In this document: positions 5,646-6,538 of the stretch, piece after piece
Layout of the letters: the number at the start of each line of letters is the position of its first letter
Position numbering within the stretch: position 1 is the first letter of the stretch
Assembly (NCBI GenBank): GCA_012270135.1
Contig: JAAXIW010000260.1
Coordinates: 1 to 6,538, forward strand
Reading direction: 5' to 3'
Origin: Brevundimonas sp.
GTDB lineage: Bacteria > Pseudomonadota > Alphaproteobacteria > Caulobacterales > Caulobacteraceae
DNA: 6,538 bases
Program-made: the position numbers and the translations under genes
Notes under the pieces: model-generated
Seen by the model: only the letters and a program-made list of their open reading frames with translations
Told to the model about the DNA's origin: nothing
The model's database searches: none

Positions 5646-5873
5646 TCAGTCGAAGCGCGTGAAGACGCCGCCGCCCTCGTCCCATTCGCCGCCGGCGTCC
5701 AGCGCGTCGTCGAAGCTGAGCAGGCGGTCGATCAGCATGCCGGCGACCACGCCGACGGCGGCGACGGCGAGCAGGGAGACGACGCTGGCCACGCCGACCT
5801 TCTCGTTGCGGGTCAGGCGGCGGCGGCCGGAGGGGTCGACGATGCGGTCGCGGTTGCGCTTGAGACGGGCCAT
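5646..5873 (-). CDS. Small single-pass membrane protein downstream of def
   Basis: A 75-residue protein of no family I recognise. The N-terminus is strongly basic (MARLKRNRDR, then GRRRLTRNEK), followed by one hydrophobic segment at about 26-48 (VGVASVVSLLAVAAVGVVAGMLI) and an acidic, glycine-rich C-terminal tail (FDDALDAGGEWDEGGG) ending VFTRFD. By the positive-inside rule the N-terminus should be cytoplasmic and the acidic tail periplasmic. The ATG at 5873 overlaps the def stop by one base (TGATG), with GAGGA about 12 bases upstream, so it is probably translated by coupling from def. The tight overlap and the sensible protein layout support a real gene; the longer reading in the same frame inside def is a shadow. 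A role with def is not implied beyond co-expression. Confidence 0.8.
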   Translation of the reverse strand: MARLKRNRDRIVDPSGRRRLTRNEKVGVASVVSLLAVAAVGVVAGMLIDRLLSFDDALDAGGEWDEGGGVFTRFD

Positions 5874-6457
5874 CAGGCGGCCATCCTCGCGGCCTTCCGG
5901 ACCTTGGCCACGGCGCGCTCGCGCTTCAGGCGGGACAGGTGGTCGATGAACAGCACGCCCTCGAGGTGGTCCATCTCGTGCTGGATGCAGACGGCGTAGA
6001 GGCCGTCGCACTCTTCCTCGACGGTCTGGCCGGCGTAGTCCTGATAGCGGATGCGGACCCGGGCCGGGCGTTCGACGGCGTCGAAGACGTCGGGCACCGA
6101 GAGGCAGCCTTCCTCGTACTGGAACAGTTCGTCGGAGGCCCACAGGATCTCGGGATTGACGAAATAGCGCGGATTGCGGCGGGCCTGTTCGAAGGCGGCG
6201 CGGGCCTCGTCCGAGGCGTCCTCGCCCGGCTCCTCGACGCCCTCGCGGTCGCCGAGGTCCATGACGATGACCCGGCGCACGTCGCCGATCTGGACGGCGG
6301 CCAGGCCGATGCCGGGCGCGGCGTACATGGTCTCCAGCATGTCGTCCATCAGGGCGCGCAGCTCGTCCGTCACCGGCCCTTCGACCGGGCGGGAGACCTG
6401 CTTCAGCACCGCCACGTCGGCGGCGTTGTCGATGGTGAGGATGCGACGGATGGCCAT
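5873..6457 (-). CDS. def: Peptide deformylase
   Basis: Def removes the formyl group from the N-terminal methionine of new proteins at the ribosome, reversing the mark set by Fmt. The 194-residue product has all three defining motifs: GIGLAAVQ (49-56), EEGCLS (115-120, metal ligand C118) and QHEMDH (159-164, ligands H160 and H164, catalytic E161). It starts MAIRRILTIDN, as typical. It is longer than the usual roughly 170 residues because of an insertion between the strand VIVMDLGD and the NPEIL strand: about 20 extra, acidic then basic residues near 71-95 (VEEPGEDASDEARAAFEQARR). I believe related alphaproteobacterial deformylases have similar inserts. The start at 6457 has no Shine-Dalgarno; the upstream bases are pyrimidine-rich and a promoter sits directly against it, suggesting a leaderless transcript. 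The membrane-protein gene overlaps its stop by one base. Confidence 0.97.
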   Translation of the reverse strand: MAIRRILTIDNAADVAVLKQVSRPVEGPVTDELRALMDDMLETMYAAPGIGLAAVQIGDVRRVIVMDLGDREGVEEPGEDASDEARAAFEQARRNPRYFVNPEILWASDELFQYEEGCLSVPDVFDAVERPARVRIRYQDYAGQTVEEECDGLYAVCIQHEMDHLEGVLFIDHLSRLKRERAVAKVRKAARMAA

Positions 6458-6464
6458 GGCCGGG

Positions 6465-6492
6465 AGGTAGGCGGAGACAGGCGAAAGGTCAA
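6465..6492 (-). promoter_or_regulatory. Candidate def promoter giving a leaderless mRNA
   Basis: On the minus strand, TTGACC (6487-6492) is followed after 16 bases by TACCTC (6465-6470), a good -35 with a moderate -10. The -10 ends 7 bases before the def ATG, so transcription would begin at or one base before the start codon. The absence of any Shine-Dalgarno between them fits. Transcription start is predicted, not shown. Confidence 0.5.
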
Positions 6493-6538
6493 GATTTCCG
6501 AGTGTTCCGCTCGGTTATGTCGCGGACCCCGGCAGCGC

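Noticed and set aside
6517..6538. Possible start of a divergent plus-strand gene (ATG TCG CGG ACC...)
   Set aside because: Only seven codons are visible, without a Shine-Dalgarno; it cannot be supported from this window.
1..6538. CRISPR array, tRNA, insertion sequence, attachment site or toxin-antitoxin operon
   Set aside because: No spaced repeats, cloverleaf, transposase motif or terminal repeats were seen; the entericidin gene is single and not a conventional TA pair.

Overview
The window is high-GC chromosomal DNA (roughly 70% by eye) with strong third-position GC bias. Protein flavour and gene content point to an alphaproteobacterium, most likely Caulobacterales (a Brevundimonas-like genome); this placement is inference, as there is no rRNA or other taxonomic marker. 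It holds nine supportable protein genes, mostly on the minus strand, and no tRNA/rRNA, insertion sequence, prophage or CRISPR array.

Layout, left to right. (1) 1-797, minus: the N-terminal 265 residues of DNA polymerase I (polA), whose 5'-3' exonuclease domain runs off the left edge. (2) 855-1295 and 1307-2968, minus: a ThDP-dependent acetolactate-synthase-like enzyme followed 11 bp later by a small four-cysteine lipoprotein, probably co-transcribed. (3) 3064-3201, plus: a 45-residue entericidin A/B-family lipoprotein, divergent from the ThDP enzyme. (4) 3202-3302: a convergent intergenic region with two strong palindromes, one REP-like and one a 13-bp perfect stem-loop. (5) 3303-4046 and 4059-5018, minus: fmt followed by truA, joined by a stop codon that overlaps the truA Shine-Dalgarno sequence and by an inverted repeat that can sequester it. 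(6) 5309-5536, plus: a small secreted two-cysteine protein of lower GC, ending in a clear hairpin terminator. (7) 5646-5873 and 5873-6457, minus: def followed by a one-base-overlapping small membrane protein. A promoter-like sequence placed so that the transcript would be leaderless lies before def.

Functionally, def and fmt are the two halves of the N-formylmethionine cycle (formylation of initiator Met-tRNA, then deformylation of new proteins), and truA is a tRNA pseudouridine synthase. Def, fmt and truA therefore form a translation-maintenance block, here split by the secreted-protein gene. polA is DNA replication/repair. The rest are envelope or metabolic genes of uncertain role.

I see no complete novel system. 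The most interesting points are the palindromic element that appears to encode the tail of Fmt while base-pairing with the truA ribosome-binding site, its sequence relationship to the stem-loop at the other end of truA, the leaderless-looking def promoter, and the small low-GC secreted protein inserted in the def/fmt block.
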